41,351 nt of DNA from Gammaproteobacteria bacterium (lineage in GTDB: Bacteria > Pseudomonadota > Gammaproteobacteria > Steroidobacterales > JACDCP01), in the NCBI GenBank assembly GCA_013817465.1, contig JACDCP010000002.1, positions 1-41,351 of the forward strand. The letters are read 5' to 3'. This document shows positions 14,985 to 24,891 of this stretch, piece by piece. The notes beneath the pieces are model-generated. The model was not told the origin of the DNA, did not search any database, and saw only the letters and a program-made list of their open reading frames with translations. A program made the translations under genes and the position numbers. Within the stretch, counting starts at the first letter, position 1. Each line of letters opens with the position of its first letter.

Positions 14985-16468
14985 GGCGCCGGACCGGTGA
15001 AGCTGATGAAGAATGGCGCCGGGCGGAGGCTCTCGACGCAATCGGTATCGAGCGCCTCGACCGAGGCTCGAGCGACGAACTTCGCCATGAGCCGCGGCAC
15101 GCAACCAAGGGCTGCGATGCCATGGCCCTGGCCTTCAGCCTCGATCGCCAGCGCATTTTCCAGATGTTGCGCCACATGACGAGCATTCGCCGGCGGCGTC
15201 ACGGGGTCTGCAGTTCCGGAGAGCAGAAGGACCGGCCTGTCCGAGGCAACGGGCGACTTGAAGCCCTCGTCGATGAGACCGGCTGGCCACAGCGCGCAGA
15301 TTTCCAGCAAGGCGTCGAGCTGCGAGGCGCCGAGATAGGTGCCCTCGAGCGCATCGCGGTCGATGGCGCCGGGATCGTAGAACGGCACGTCTTCGGTGCA
15401 CACGACGGCGTTGTGCATGCCGTAACTCAAGGATTCCTCGAGCTGTTCGCTGACCATCAGCACCTGCGCGGCGAGCGGCGTGAAGTCCTGGCGATGGAAG
15501 GCGTGATGCAGCAGCAGCGGCAGGAAGGACACCGACTCCGAGGTATAGCTCAGCAGGCGTACGGCAACCGCGAGGTCCTGCGCGCTGAAATCGGTCCGGC
15601 GCGGGAGCGCCGTCACGGGATCAGGCAGCTCGACCTGCACGGCGCTCGTATCGAGCCGTTCGCGCATGGTTGCGAACGCGGTGGCGAGATCCGGGAAATG
15701 CGCGGCGCAGGCGTCGTCCGCTGCGCAGCGCCGGAAGATGCTCTCCAGCGCCGCCTGCGCATCGAGCGAGATCTCGGGGCCGAGCGCGGTATCCATCGGC
15801 ACCACGCCGTCGAGGATCACGCTGCGGGTGCGCTCGGGAAATCGTCGCAGATAATGCTGAACGACGCGTGTGCCGTAAGAAACACCGTACAGGTTCAAGC
15901 TGGAATAGCCGAGGGCGGCGCGCACCCGGTTCAGATCCTCGACAGCGACGCTGGTCGTGTAGAAGCGCGGATCGCCGGTGAGCCCTGCGAGACATTCCCG
16001 GGTCGCAGCGCGCATGACGGCCGGCGTAATGTCCTCGGACTCGAGCTCCTGCTGGGCCGGGCAATCGAGCGCGTTGGATCGGCCTGTGCCGCGCTGATCC
16101 ACGAGCAGGATGTCGCGCTCCCGCCGTATGGCTTCGAAGGCGCCGGCGTAGTCGGCGAAAAACTCGCTCGACGCCTGGCCGGGGCCGCCGGCAATAACGG
16201 TCAACGCGTCCCCCGGTGGGTCCAGGCTCAAGGCGCGTACCCGCGCTATGAAGAGCTCGATGTGCCGGCCGTCCGGCTCGGCGGGATTTTCCGGAACACT
16301 CAGGGTGCCGCAGTGGGCCGCGACCGCGGTGAGGCCGCTTGCGCCGCGCAACGTGCAGTCTTCGAGGCGAAAATTTGCTGAAACAGCGGCAGGATCGTCG
16401 GCCGGCGAGCTGCAGCCGTTCGCGAACGCGAGCAACAAGGCGAATGACAGCGGAATCTGCGGCCGCAT
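14981..16468 (-). CDS. TAP-like alpha/beta-hydrolase lipoprotein
   Basis: This 495-residue protein starts at ATG 16468, chosen because it puts a lipobox (AFANGC, Cys19) after a short signal sequence. The fold is that of the proline iminopeptidase/tripeptidyl aminopeptidase (SlpD/TAP) group. It has an oxyanion loop VIAGGPGQASS near 92-101, LLVDQRGTGRSN, the nucleophile elbow GVSYGT with Ser197, and a C-terminal TAP-like part with the acid in SGTADPVTPP and the His in EGQGHGIAALGC. It probably cleaves peptides or esters in the periplasm. The 3' end overlaps natA, so a hydrolase and an exporter are made together. It is divergent from mnmG. Confidence 0.88.
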   Translation of the reverse strand: MRPQIPLSFALLLAFANGCSSPADDPAAVSANFRLEDCTLRGASGLTAVAAHCGTLSVPENPAEPDGRHIELFIARVRALSLDPPGDALTVIAGGPGQASSEFFADYAGAFEAIRRERDILLVDQRGTGRSNALDCPAQQELESEDITPAVMRAATRECLAGLTGDPRFYTTSVAVEDLNRVRAALGYSSLNLYGVSYGTRVVQHYLRRFPERTRSVILDGVVPMDTALGPEISLDAQAALESIFRRCAADDACAAHFPDLATAFATMRERLDTSAVQVELPDPVTALPRRTDFSAQDLAVAVRLLSYTSESVSFLPLLLHHAFHRQDFTPLAAQVLMVSEQLEESLSYGMHNAVVCTEDVPFYDPGAIDRDALEGTYLGASQLDALLEICALWPAGLIDEGFKSPVASDRPVLLLSGTADPVTPPANARHVAQHLENALAIEAEGQGHGIAALGCVPRLMAKFVARASVEALDTDCVESLRPAPFFISFTGPAP

Positions 16469-16538
16469 CAAGGTTCCGGCGGTAGGGGAGCAGCTATGGT
16501 CGCCGCGCGCAGGAGCCATGTAAAGCGACCATTGGCGA

Positions 16539-16544
16539 TATAAT
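16539..16544 (+). promoter_or_regulatory. candidate -10 element of mnmG
   Basis: A perfect TATAAT lies 30 bases before the mnmG ATG, inside the 105-base divergent gap between the hydrolase lipoprotein gene and mnmG. No convincing -35 hexamer lies 16-18 bases upstream, so the assignment rests on the -10 box and its position. Confidence 0.45.
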
Positions 16545-16573
16545 CGCCGCCCTTGCACATTTCCGGGTCATCC

Positions 16574-18469
16574 ATGCAGCTCTCCGATCGATACGATGTG
16601 ATCGTCGTCGGCGGCGGCCACGCCGGCACCGAAGCGGCGCTTGCCGCGGCGCGTGCCGGCGCGCGTACGCTGCTGCTCACGCAGAGCATCGAGACGCTCG
16701 GCCAGATGAGCTGCAACCCGGCGATCGGCGGCATCGGCAAGGGACACCTGACGCGCGAGATCGATGCGCTGGGCGGCGCGATGGCGCGCGCGACCGACCG
16801 CGCCGGCATCCAGTTCCGCACGCTGAACGCGCGCAAAGGCCCGGCTGTGCGTGCGACGCGGGCGCAGGCTGACCGCGTGCTTTACCGGCAGGCTATTCGT
16901 TCGCTGATCGAGAATCAGCCGGGGCTCGAACTGTTTCAGCAGGCCGTCGACGACCTGATCGTCGAGGGCGGGCGAGTGCGCGGTGTCGTCACGCAGATGG
17001 GTCTCGAGTTCTTCGCGCCGGCCGTCGTGCTGACTGTCGGCACTTTCCTGGGCGGACGCATTCACATCGGCGAGGCGAACTATCAGGGCGGCCGCGCCGG
17101 CGACGCGCCTGCCAACCGGCTCGCGGCGCGTTTGCGTGAGCTGCCGTTTCGGGTCGGGCGCCTGAAGACCGGCACGCCGCCGCGCATCGACGGGCGCAGC
17201 ATCGATTTCGCGCAGCTCGCAGTCCAGCCTGGCGACGAGCCGGTGCCGGTGTTCTCATTTCTCGGCACGGCGGCCGAGCATCCACGCCAGATCGATTGCC
17301 ACATCACAGCGACCAATGAACGCACGCACGACATCATTCGCGGCGCCCTGCACCGCTCACCGATGTACTCCGGCGCCATCGAAAGTGTCGGCCCGCGCTA
17401 CTGCCCGTCCGTGGAGGACAAGATCGTGCGCTTTGCCGACAAGCAATCGCACCAGGTTTTCGTCGAGCCCGAGGGGCTGTCGACCCACGAGGTCTATCCG
17501 AACGGTATTTCGACGAGCCTGCCGTTCGACGTGCAGCACGCATTCGTGCGCACAATCCGCGGTTTCGAGCGCGCGCATATCACGCGCCCCGGTTATGCTA
17601 TCGAATACGATTACTTCGATCCGCGCGACCTGACGCCGGCGCTCGAGACCCGCTTCATTGCGGGGCTGTTCTTTGCCGGGCAGATCAACGGCACGACCGG
17701 CTATGAGGAAGCCGCCGCACAGGGCCTGCTTGCGGGTGTGAATGCTGCGCGCAAAACCGCCGGCCGCGAGCCCTGGTGGCCGCGCCGCGACGAAGCCTAT
17801 CTCGGCGTGCTGGTCGACGACCTGACCACGCGCGGCACTTCCGAACCTTACCGGATGTTCACGAGCCGGGCTGAATACCGTCTGTTGCTCAGGGAGGACA
17901 ATGCGGACCTGCGCCTGACGCCGGTCGGCCGCGAGCTGGGTGTCGTCGGCGACGAGCGCTGGCGCATCTTTGAAGCCAAGCGCGAGGCGATCGAGCACGA
18001 GACCGCACGCCTCGAGAGCATCGTGCTGCGTCCGGGGGCCGAGCTCATGCCGGGCGTGCCGCTCGACCGCGAGCACACGGCATTCGATCTGCTGAAGCGC
18101 CCGAACGTGGATCACGCGGCACTGACTGCGCTGCCTGCGGTGGGGCGGCGTGAGCCCACCGGCGGCATCGCACCAGAGGTCGAGCGGCAAATCGACCAGC
18201 AAGTGGTGACCCGGGCCCGTTACGCGGGATACCTCAAGCGCCAGCAGGCGGAAATCGCACGCCTTCGCCGCCACGAGGATACCGTCCTGCCAAAAGATAT
18301 CGATTACGCGAGCGTGCGGGGGCTCTCGAATGAAGCTCGCCAGAAGCTCACAGCCCAGCGGCCGGTGACGATGGGTCAGGCATCGCGAATTCCGGGCATG
18401 ACGCCGGCAGCCGTATCGCTGCTGCTCGTCCACTTGAAGCAGCGCGCCGCAAATCGTCGTTCGGCCTGA
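16574..18469 (+). CDS. mnmG: tRNA uridine-5-carboxymethylaminomethyl enzyme MnmG
   Basis: This 631-residue cytoplasmic flavoprotein is close in length to E. coli MnmG (629). With MnmE it forms the cmnm5 modification on U34 of certain tRNAs. The FAD-binding motif is VVGGGHAGTEAALAAARAG (residues ~11-30). Further family blocks are QMSCNPAIGGIGKGHL, GPAVRATRAQADRVLYRQA, GRLKTGTPPRIDGRS, FFAGQINGTTGYEEAAAQG and EPYRMFTSRAEYRLLLREDN. ATG 16574 gives the normal N-terminus; the frame stays open back to TTG 16553. MnmE is not in the window. The stop overlaps the ATG of oppA (TGATG), and rsmG, its usual partner, lies about 15 kb downstream. Confidence 0.98.
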   Translation: MQLSDRYDVIVVGGGHAGTEAALAAARAGARTLLLTQSIETLGQMSCNPAIGGIGKGHLTREIDALGGAMARATDRAGIQFRTLNARKGPAVRATRAQADRVLYRQAIRSLIENQPGLELFQQAVDDLIVEGGRVRGVVTQMGLEFFAPAVVLTVGTFLGGRIHIGEANYQGGRAGDAPANRLAARLRELPFRVGRLKTGTPPRIDGRSIDFAQLAVQPGDEPVPVFSFLGTAAEHPRQIDCHITATNERTHDIIRGALHRSPMYSGAIESVGPRYCPSVEDKIVRFADKQSHQVFVEPEGLSTHEVYPNGISTSLPFDVQHAFVRTIRGFERAHITRPGYAIEYDYFDPRDLTPALETRFIAGLFFAGQINGTTGYEEAAAQGLLAGVNAARKTAGREPWWPRRDEAYLGVLVDDLTTRGTSEPYRMFTSRAEYRLLLREDNADLRLTPVGRELGVVGDERWRIFEAKREAIEHETARLESIVLRPGAELMPGVPLDREHTAFDLLKRPNVDHAALTALPAVGRREPTGGIAPEVERQIDQQVVTRARYAGYLKRQQAEIARLRRHEDTVLPKDIDYASVRGLSNEARQKLTAQRPVTMGQASRIPGMTPAAVSLLLVHLKQRAANRRSA

Positions 18470-20088
18470 TGCGCAAGGTCTTCTATGTCTCCGTTCTGGC
18501 TGCTGCGCTTCTCATCGGCTGGCAGCTTGCGCGCGATGACGACGCGGGGGTCGAGGCGCCGCCGCCCATGCAGGTGCTTCATCGCGGCAATGGCAACGAG
18601 CCCGAGTCGCTCGATCCGCACGCTTCCCGCACCGACTCGGCCGCGACCATCCTGCGCGACCTCTTCGAAGGACTGGTGACCTTCGATGCCGCGGGCGCGC
18701 TGGCGCCGGGCGTGGCCGAATCCTGGAAGGTCAGCCCGGACGGCATGACCTACAGGTTCACGCTGCGCCCGGACGCACGTTGGTCGAATGGCACGCCTGT
18801 CACGCCACAGGAATTCGCCTACAGCTTTCGCCGTCTCGTCGATCCGGCGACCGCCGCGCAGTATGCGCAAATGCTGGAGCCGATCGTCAACGCCCGGCGC
18901 ATTATCTCCGGCGACTTGCCACCCGGCGAGCTCGGCGTCGAGGCACGGGATGACCGCACCCTGATTGTGCGCCTCGAGTCACCGACGCCGTATCTGCTAG
19001 GCATTTTTACCCATCCCAGCACGTTTCCCGTGCATCCACCGAACCTCGAGGCGCATGGCAGGGATTTTGCGCGGCCCGGCAAGCTGATCTCCAACGGCGC
19101 ATTTCGCCTGACCGGCTGGGTGGTCGGCTCGCACGTGACGGCGGAGCGCAATCCGCACTACCGCGACAACGGGAGCAATGCGATCGACGAAGTGCAGTTT
19201 CATCACATCGTCGAGCAGGCGAGCGAGTTCAAGCGTTACCGGGCCGGCGAGCTCGATTTCACCTACACGGTGCCGCCAGGGCAGTTCGACTGGATCGAGG
19301 AGAACCTCGGCAATCAGTTGCACATCAGCCCGGCGCTCAATGTCTATTTCTACGGCTTCAACCTGACGCGCCCGCCGTTCGAGGACGAGCTCGCGCTGCG
19401 CAAGGCATTGTCGATGGCCGTGGACCGCGAGCAGATCACCGGGAAAATCCTCGGCCGCGGCGAAATACCGGCCTTTGGCTGGGTGCCGCCCGGCATCCAC
19501 GACTACGAGCCGCAATCGTTCGCGTACGCGGATTGGGATCGCGAGCGGCGGCTCGAGGAAGCGCGCCGTCTGTATGCCGAGGCCGGTTATTCGGAGGAAA
19601 ACCCGGCGCGCTTCGAGCTGCGCTACAACACGGGCAGCGATCACGAGCGCATAGCCGTCGCCATCCAGTCGATGTGGAAAGAGGCGCTGGGCGCCGAGGC
19701 GACGCTGGTCAACGAGGAATTCCGTGTCCTCATCCAGAACATGCGCGAGAAGAAAGTCACCGAGATGTTCCGCTCGAGCTGGATAGGCGATTATGACGAC
19801 GCCTACACGTTCGCCCAGGTGCTGGGGAGCCGTTTCGGGCTCAATATGACGGGCTATCACGATCCGGCCTACGACCGGCTGCTCGCCGAGGCGGCAACGG
19901 AGACCGATCTGGCGCGGCGCCGCGAGATTCTCGAAGAAGCGGAACGCGTCATGCTGGCCGACCATCCCGTCATGCCCATCTATTTCTACGTCAACAAAAG
20001 CCTGGTCAAGCCGCGCGTCAGGGGCTGGCAGGACAACATCATGAATTACCATTACTCGCGTCATCTGTCGCTGGCGGCAGAGGAGTGA
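18469..20088 (+). CDS. oppA: oligopeptide ABC transporter, solute-binding protein
   Basis: This 539-residue member of SBP family 5 (OppA/MppA) captures peptides in the periplasm for OppBCDF. The family signature is GNGNEPESLDPHAS, then ATILRDLFEGLVTFD. Later blocks include YRFTLRPDARWSNGTPVTPQ, ALRKALSMAVDREQIT and MNYHYSRHLSL at the end. The N-terminus has a hydrophobic segment (VFYVSVLAAALLIGWQLA) but no lipobox cysteine, so it may be signal-peptidase-I cleaved or membrane-anchored rather than a lipoprotein. Its ATG shares a base with the mnmG stop, which suggests translational coupling. Pirin follows 4 bases after its stop. Confidence 0.94.
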   Translation: MRKVFYVSVLAAALLIGWQLARDDDAGVEAPPPMQVLHRGNGNEPESLDPHASRTDSAATILRDLFEGLVTFDAAGALAPGVAESWKVSPDGMTYRFTLRPDARWSNGTPVTPQEFAYSFRRLVDPATAAQYAQMLEPIVNARRIISGDLPPGELGVEARDDRTLIVRLESPTPYLLGIFTHPSTFPVHPPNLEAHGRDFARPGKLISNGAFRLTGWVVGSHVTAERNPHYRDNGSNAIDEVQFHHIVEQASEFKRYRAGELDFTYTVPPGQFDWIEENLGNQLHISPALNVYFYGFNLTRPPFEDELALRKALSMAVDREQITGKILGRGEIPAFGWVPPGIHDYEPQSFAYADWDRERRLEEARRLYAEAGYSEENPARFELRYNTGSDHERIAVAIQSMWKEALGAEATLVNEEFRVLIQNMREKKVTEMFRSSWIGDYDDAYTFAQVLGSRFGLNMTGYHDPAYDRLLAEAATETDLARRREILEEAERVMLADHPVMPIYFYVNKSLVKPRVRGWQDNIMNYHYSRHLSLAAEE

Positions 20089-20092
20089 GGAC

Positions 20093-20977
20093 GTGAAACA
20101 GCTACTGGAGATCGTCCGCAGCCCGGCCGACCACTGGGTAGGCGACGGGTTTCCGGTGCGCACCCTCTTCTCGTACCAGAGCCTCGGCGAGCGCATCAGT
20201 CCGTTTCTGCTGCTCGACTACGCCGGACCGGCTGAGTTTCCGGCGAGCGACCGGCCGCACGGCGTCGGCGAGCACCCGCATCGCGGATTCGAAACGGTGA
20301 CGATCGTTTACCAGGGTGAAGTCGAGCACCGCGATTCGGCCGGCAATGAGGGCCGCATCGGCCCCGGCGACGTGCAGTGGATGACCGCGGCTTCGGGGAT
20401 CCTGCACGAGGAAATGCATTCGGCCGATTTCGCGCGTCGCGGCGGCACCGTGGAGATGGTGCAGCTCTGGGTCAACCTGCCCGCGCGGCTCAAGATGTCG
20501 CCGCCCCGATACCAGACCATCCTGGAGAACCAGATCCCGGAGGTCGCGCTCGAGGAGAAGAGCGGTTCCGTGCGCGTCATCGCGGGCCGCTTCCGTGATG
20601 CGCAGGGTCCGGCGCAAATCTTCACGCCGGTCAATTTGTGGGAGCTGCGCCTCAAAGCCGGCCGGCGAACGGAGCTCCGGCTGCCGGAGGGATACACCAC
20701 CACGCTCCTGGTGCTGCGCGGAGAGGTCGCGCTGAACGCTGGCGAAACGGCGGGACAGGCGGAACTGGCGCTGTTCGATCGTGAGGGTAAAGCCGTCGCC
20801 GTAGAGGCGCGGCAGGACGCGACAGTGTTGCTGCTGAACGGTGAGCCGATCGACGAGCCGCTGGTCGGCTACGGTCCGTTCGTGATGAATACGCAGGAGG
20901 AAATCCGCCGGGCGCACGCCGATTACCGCAGCGGACGCATGGGCCGGCTCGGCTCCCCCGGGGCCGGATCTCATTAG
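20093..20977 (+). CDS. pirin family protein
   Basis: This 294-residue bicupin starts at GTG 20093, 4 bases after oppA (AGGA just upstream). The N-terminal cupin carries the metal-binding motif GEHPHRGFETVTIVYQGEVE and then GILHEEMHS, corresponding to the two His, third His and Glu of pirins. The C-terminal cupin spans ~170-260. Pirins are cytoplasmic metal proteins; some have quercetinase activity and others modulate enzymes or transcription, and the role here is unknown. Its place inside an oppA-oppBCDF operon is unusual and suggests co-expression with peptide uptake. Confidence 0.94.
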   Translation: MKQLLEIVRSPADHWVGDGFPVRTLFSYQSLGERISPFLLLDYAGPAEFPASDRPHGVGEHPHRGFETVTIVYQGEVEHRDSAGNEGRIGPGDVQWMTAASGILHEEMHSADFARRGGTVEMVQLWVNLPARLKMSPPRYQTILENQIPEVALEEKSGSVRVIAGRFRDAQGPAQIFTPVNLWELRLKAGRRTELRLPEGYTTTLLVLRGEVALNAGETAGQAELALFDREGKAVAVEARQDATVLLLNGEPIDEPLVGYGPFVMNTQEEIRRAHADYRSGRMGRLGSPGAGSH

Positions 20978-21038
20978 TCGCAACCGGTTCACATCGGCGG
21001 GGGCTCGGTGATCGATTACCTCCGACGTCGCCCGGGTC

Positions 21039-21962
21039 ATGTTCCGTTACTCGGTTAAACGCTTTCTCGGCGCCGGGCCGACGCTGCTGATCCTCGTCGC
21101 GCTGGCGTTCTTTCTCATGCGCGCCGCCCCCGGCGGACCCTTCGATGCCGAGAGGCCTGTGTCGCCGGCGGTGCGCGCCAACCTCGAGCGCGCTTATCAC
21201 CTGGACGAGCCGCTTCTGCAGCAATTCGGCCGCTATGTTGCGGGACTTGTGCGCGGCGATTTCGGCCCGTCGTTCCAGTATCCCGATTACACAGTCACGG
21301 AGCTGATCCGCGAAGGGTTCCCCGTATCGCTCCGGATCGGCGCGTTCGCCATGCTGCTCGCGCTGCTCGCCGGTGTTACGGCTGGCATTCTCGCTGCGCT
21401 CAGGCAGAATCGCGCGGCCGACGCCGGCATCATGGCCGCAGCGATGACCGGCATCTCCATCCCGAACTTCGTCATTGCGCCCTTGCTCATTCTGCTTTTT
21501 GCCGTCCACCTCGACTGGCTGCCCGGTGGCGGTTACGGCGACGGTTCGCTGCGCTATCTGATGCTGCCGGTCGTCGCATTGGCCCTGCCGCAGATCGCCT
21601 ACATCGCCAGGCTCACGCGCGGCAGCATGGTCGAAGTCCTGCGCAGCCCTTTTATCCGTACGGCGCGCGCCAAAGGCCTGCCCGCACATACTGTCGTGCT
21701 GCGCCATGCGCTCAAGCCCGCGCTGCTGCCCGTGGTGTCCTATCTCGGACCGGCCACTGCCGCGCTCATCACAGGGTCCGTGGTCATCGAGCAGATTTTC
21801 GGTATTCCCGGGCTCGGCCGGTTTTTCGTGCAGGGCGCGCTGAATCGCGACTACACACTCGTGCTCGGCGTGGTCGTGTTCTATGGCGCGTTGATCGTAG
21901 TACTCAATCTGATCGTCGACCTGCTCTACGCAGTCCTCGATCCGCGCGTGCGCTATACATGA
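21039..21962 (+). CDS. oppB: oligopeptide ABC transporter permease OppB
   Basis: This 307-residue inner-membrane permease has six membrane helices. The N-terminus is FLGAGPTLLILVALAFFLMR, as in OppB/DppB, followed by APGGPFDAERPVSP. The coupling-helix (EAA) region is VEVLRSPFIRTARAKGLPAH, and GSVVIEQIFGIPGLGRFFV is a conserved block near residue 250. It pairs with OppC to form the peptide channel. Its stop overlaps the OppC start (ATGA). No strong Shine-Dalgarno is visible before ATG 21039, 61 bases after pirin. Confidence 0.95.
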   Translation: MFRYSVKRFLGAGPTLLILVALAFFLMRAAPGGPFDAERPVSPAVRANLERAYHLDEPLLQQFGRYVAGLVRGDFGPSFQYPDYTVTELIREGFPVSLRIGAFAMLLALLAGVTAGILAALRQNRAADAGIMAAAMTGISIPNFVIAPLLILLFAVHLDWLPGGGYGDGSLRYLMLPVVALALPQIAYIARLTRGSMVEVLRSPFIRTARAKGLPAHTVVLRHALKPALLPVVSYLGPATAALITGSVVIEQIFGIPGLGRFFVQGALNRDYTLVLGVVVFYGALIVVLNLIVDLLYAVLDPRVRYT

Positions 21963-22861
21963 GGGGCGTCACGCAGACGCTGCCCGCGGCGGAGCCGGTC
22001 GAAGAGGTTATCGGGCGCGGATTGTGGACGGATGCACTCGCTCGCCTGCGCCACAATCGTGCGGCGATGATCAGCCTGATTGTGCTCGTCTGCGTGATCG
22101 TCCTGGTGCTGCTCGGGCCGTCAGCGAGCCCCTATGCGTACGACGATACGAATTTCGACGCCATCTCGCTGCCGCCGAGCGCAGGCGATGCGCACTACTT
22201 CGGCACCGACACCCTCGGCCGGGATCTTTTTGTGCGCACGCTCATCGGCGGCCGGCTGTCGCTGCTCGTGGGTCTGGTCGCGACCCTCGTGAGCCTCGTG
22301 ATCGGCGTGAGCTACGGCGCCACGGCAGGTTACTTCGGCGGCCGCGTCGATCATTTGATGATGCGCATCGTCGACATACTCTATGCGATGCCGTTCCTGT
22401 TCCTGGTGATCCTTCTGCTGGTGTTCTTCGGCCGCAATCTCCTGCTGATGTTCGTCGCCATCGGCGCCATCAACTGGCTCGACATGGCGCGCATCGTGCG
22501 CGGCCAGACCCTGAGCCTCAGGCGGCGCGAGTTCGTCGAAGCTGCCGTGGTCGGCGGCGTGCCGCCGTTCACGATCATCCGCCGGCACATCGTGCCGAAC
22601 CTGCTCGGCATCGTCGCCGTGTATGTGACCTTGACCATCCCGCAGGTGATGCTCGTCGAATCTTTCCTCAGCTTCCTGGGCCTGGGCGTGCAGGAACCGA
22701 TGACTTCCTGGGGGGCGCTGGTCAATGAAGGCGCGCGCGGCATGGAAACGACGCCGTGGATGCTCATTTTTCCGGCCCTGTTTCTCGCCGCCACGCTGTT
22801 CTGCTTCAACTTTGTCGGCGACGGATTGCGCGACGCGCTTGATCCTGCGGACCGCAAGTAG
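21959..22861 (+). CDS. oppC: oligopeptide ABC transporter permease OppC
   Basis: This 300-residue permease has an N-terminal OppC_N segment (LWTDALARLRHNRAAMISLI followed by a membrane helix). A block HYFGTDTLGRDLFVRTLIGG follows, then five further helices. The EAA loop is RRREFVEAAVVGGVPPFTII, and the C-terminal block is SFLSFLGLGVQEPMTSWGAL. All are typical of OppC/DppC. It overlaps oppB by 4 bases, indicating translational coupling, and oppD starts 36 bases after its stop. Confidence 0.95.
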   Translation: MRGVTQTLPAAEPVEEVIGRGLWTDALARLRHNRAAMISLIVLVCVIVLVLLGPSASPYAYDDTNFDAISLPPSAGDAHYFGTDTLGRDLFVRTLIGGRLSLLVGLVATLVSLVIGVSYGATAGYFGGRVDHLMMRIVDILYAMPFLFLVILLLVFFGRNLLLMFVAIGAINWLDMARIVRGQTLSLRRREFVEAAVVGGVPPFTIIRRHIVPNLLGIVAVYVTLTIPQVMLVESFLSFLGLGVQEPMTSWGALVNEGARGMETTPWMLIFPALFLAATLFCFNFVGDGLRDALDPADRK

Positions 22862-22897
22862 GGCCGGTTTCAACCGGCCATCGACTCGTGATAGCCC

Positions 22898-23895
22898 ATG
22901 CCTGTGATCGGACAATCTCCCCAATATTCTGAGCAACCGCTGCTCGAAGTCCGCCATCTCGACGTGCGCTTCACCACACCGGAAGGCGAAGTGAAGGCCG
23001 TGGACGATCTGGAGTTCTCTCTGGTCCGTGGCGAGACGCTCGGGGTGGTCGGCGAATCAGGGTCGGGCAAGACCCAGGTCGCGCACGCAATGCTCGGCCT
23101 GCTTGCAGAGAACGGCCGCGCGACGGGCAGCGTACGCTTCGCCGGCGAGGAGATCCTGAACCTGCCCGCCAAGCGCCTGAATCGCATCCGCGGCGCCGGC
23201 ATGGCGCTGGTGTTCCAGGATCCGATGACCTCGCTCAATCCCTATCTGCGCATCGGCCCGCAGCTCAGCGAGGCGCTGATGGCGCACGAGCCGGTCAGCG
23301 GGCGGCAGGCGCGTGAGGCGGCTTGCAGCATGCTGGACGCCGTGCATCTGGCGCACCCGCGGGCCTGCCTGCGCGCTTATCCCCACGAGCTGTCCGGCGG
23401 CATGCGCCAGCGGGTCATGATCGCAATGGCGCTCATTTGCCGCCCGCGGGTGCTGATCGCGGACGAGCCGAGCACAGCCCTCGATGCGACCGTGCAGGCG
23501 CGCATCCTCGAGCTGCTCAGTGAGCTCAAGCGCGAATTCGAGCTTGCGATGCTGCTGATCACGCACGATCTGGGCGTCGTCGCCGGCACCTGCGATCGCG
23601 TGCTCATCATGTACGGCGGGCGGACGATGGAAGAGGCCGCGGTCGATGACATCTTCTATCGTTCTCAGCATCCGTACACGAGAGGCCTGCTGGGTGCGCT
23701 CCCGCGCCTCGATGCCGCCGGCGTTTCGCGCATGGCGGCGATTCCGGGCCAGCCGCCGAGCCTGCTCGAGCCACAGCCGGGCTGCCCGTTCGAGAAGCGT
23801 TGTGACTACCGGTTCGAGCCCTGCAAACATCAACGCCCGCCGCTGGAGAATGTTTCTGCTGGCCACCGCAAGGCCTGCCACCACGAGAAGTTGCC

Positions 23896-23899
<4 letters not shown>
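22898..23899 (+). CDS. oppD: oligopeptide ABC transporter ATPase OppD
   Basis: This 333-residue ATPase is one of the two that drive OppBC. Walker A is GESGSGKTQ (Thr-Gln replaces the usual Ser-Thr after Lys, common in OppD). The Q-loop is LVFQDPMTSLNPYLRIG, the signature is LSGGMRQRVMIA, Walker B is VLIADEPSTALD and the switch His is in LLITHDLGVV. The C-terminal oligopeptide-transporter domain has CPFEKRCDYRFEPC and KACH, the cysteine set that may hold an Fe-S cluster in related proteins. It overlaps oppF by 4 bases (GTGA). Confidence 0.95.

Positions 23900-24875
<976 letters not shown>

Positions 24876-24891
<16 letters not shown>

Noticed and set aside
13075..15186. A single 703-residue minus-strand frame covering natB and natA
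   Set aside because: Only its C-terminal 393 residues form a real permease. The N-terminal part is the wrong frame of natA.
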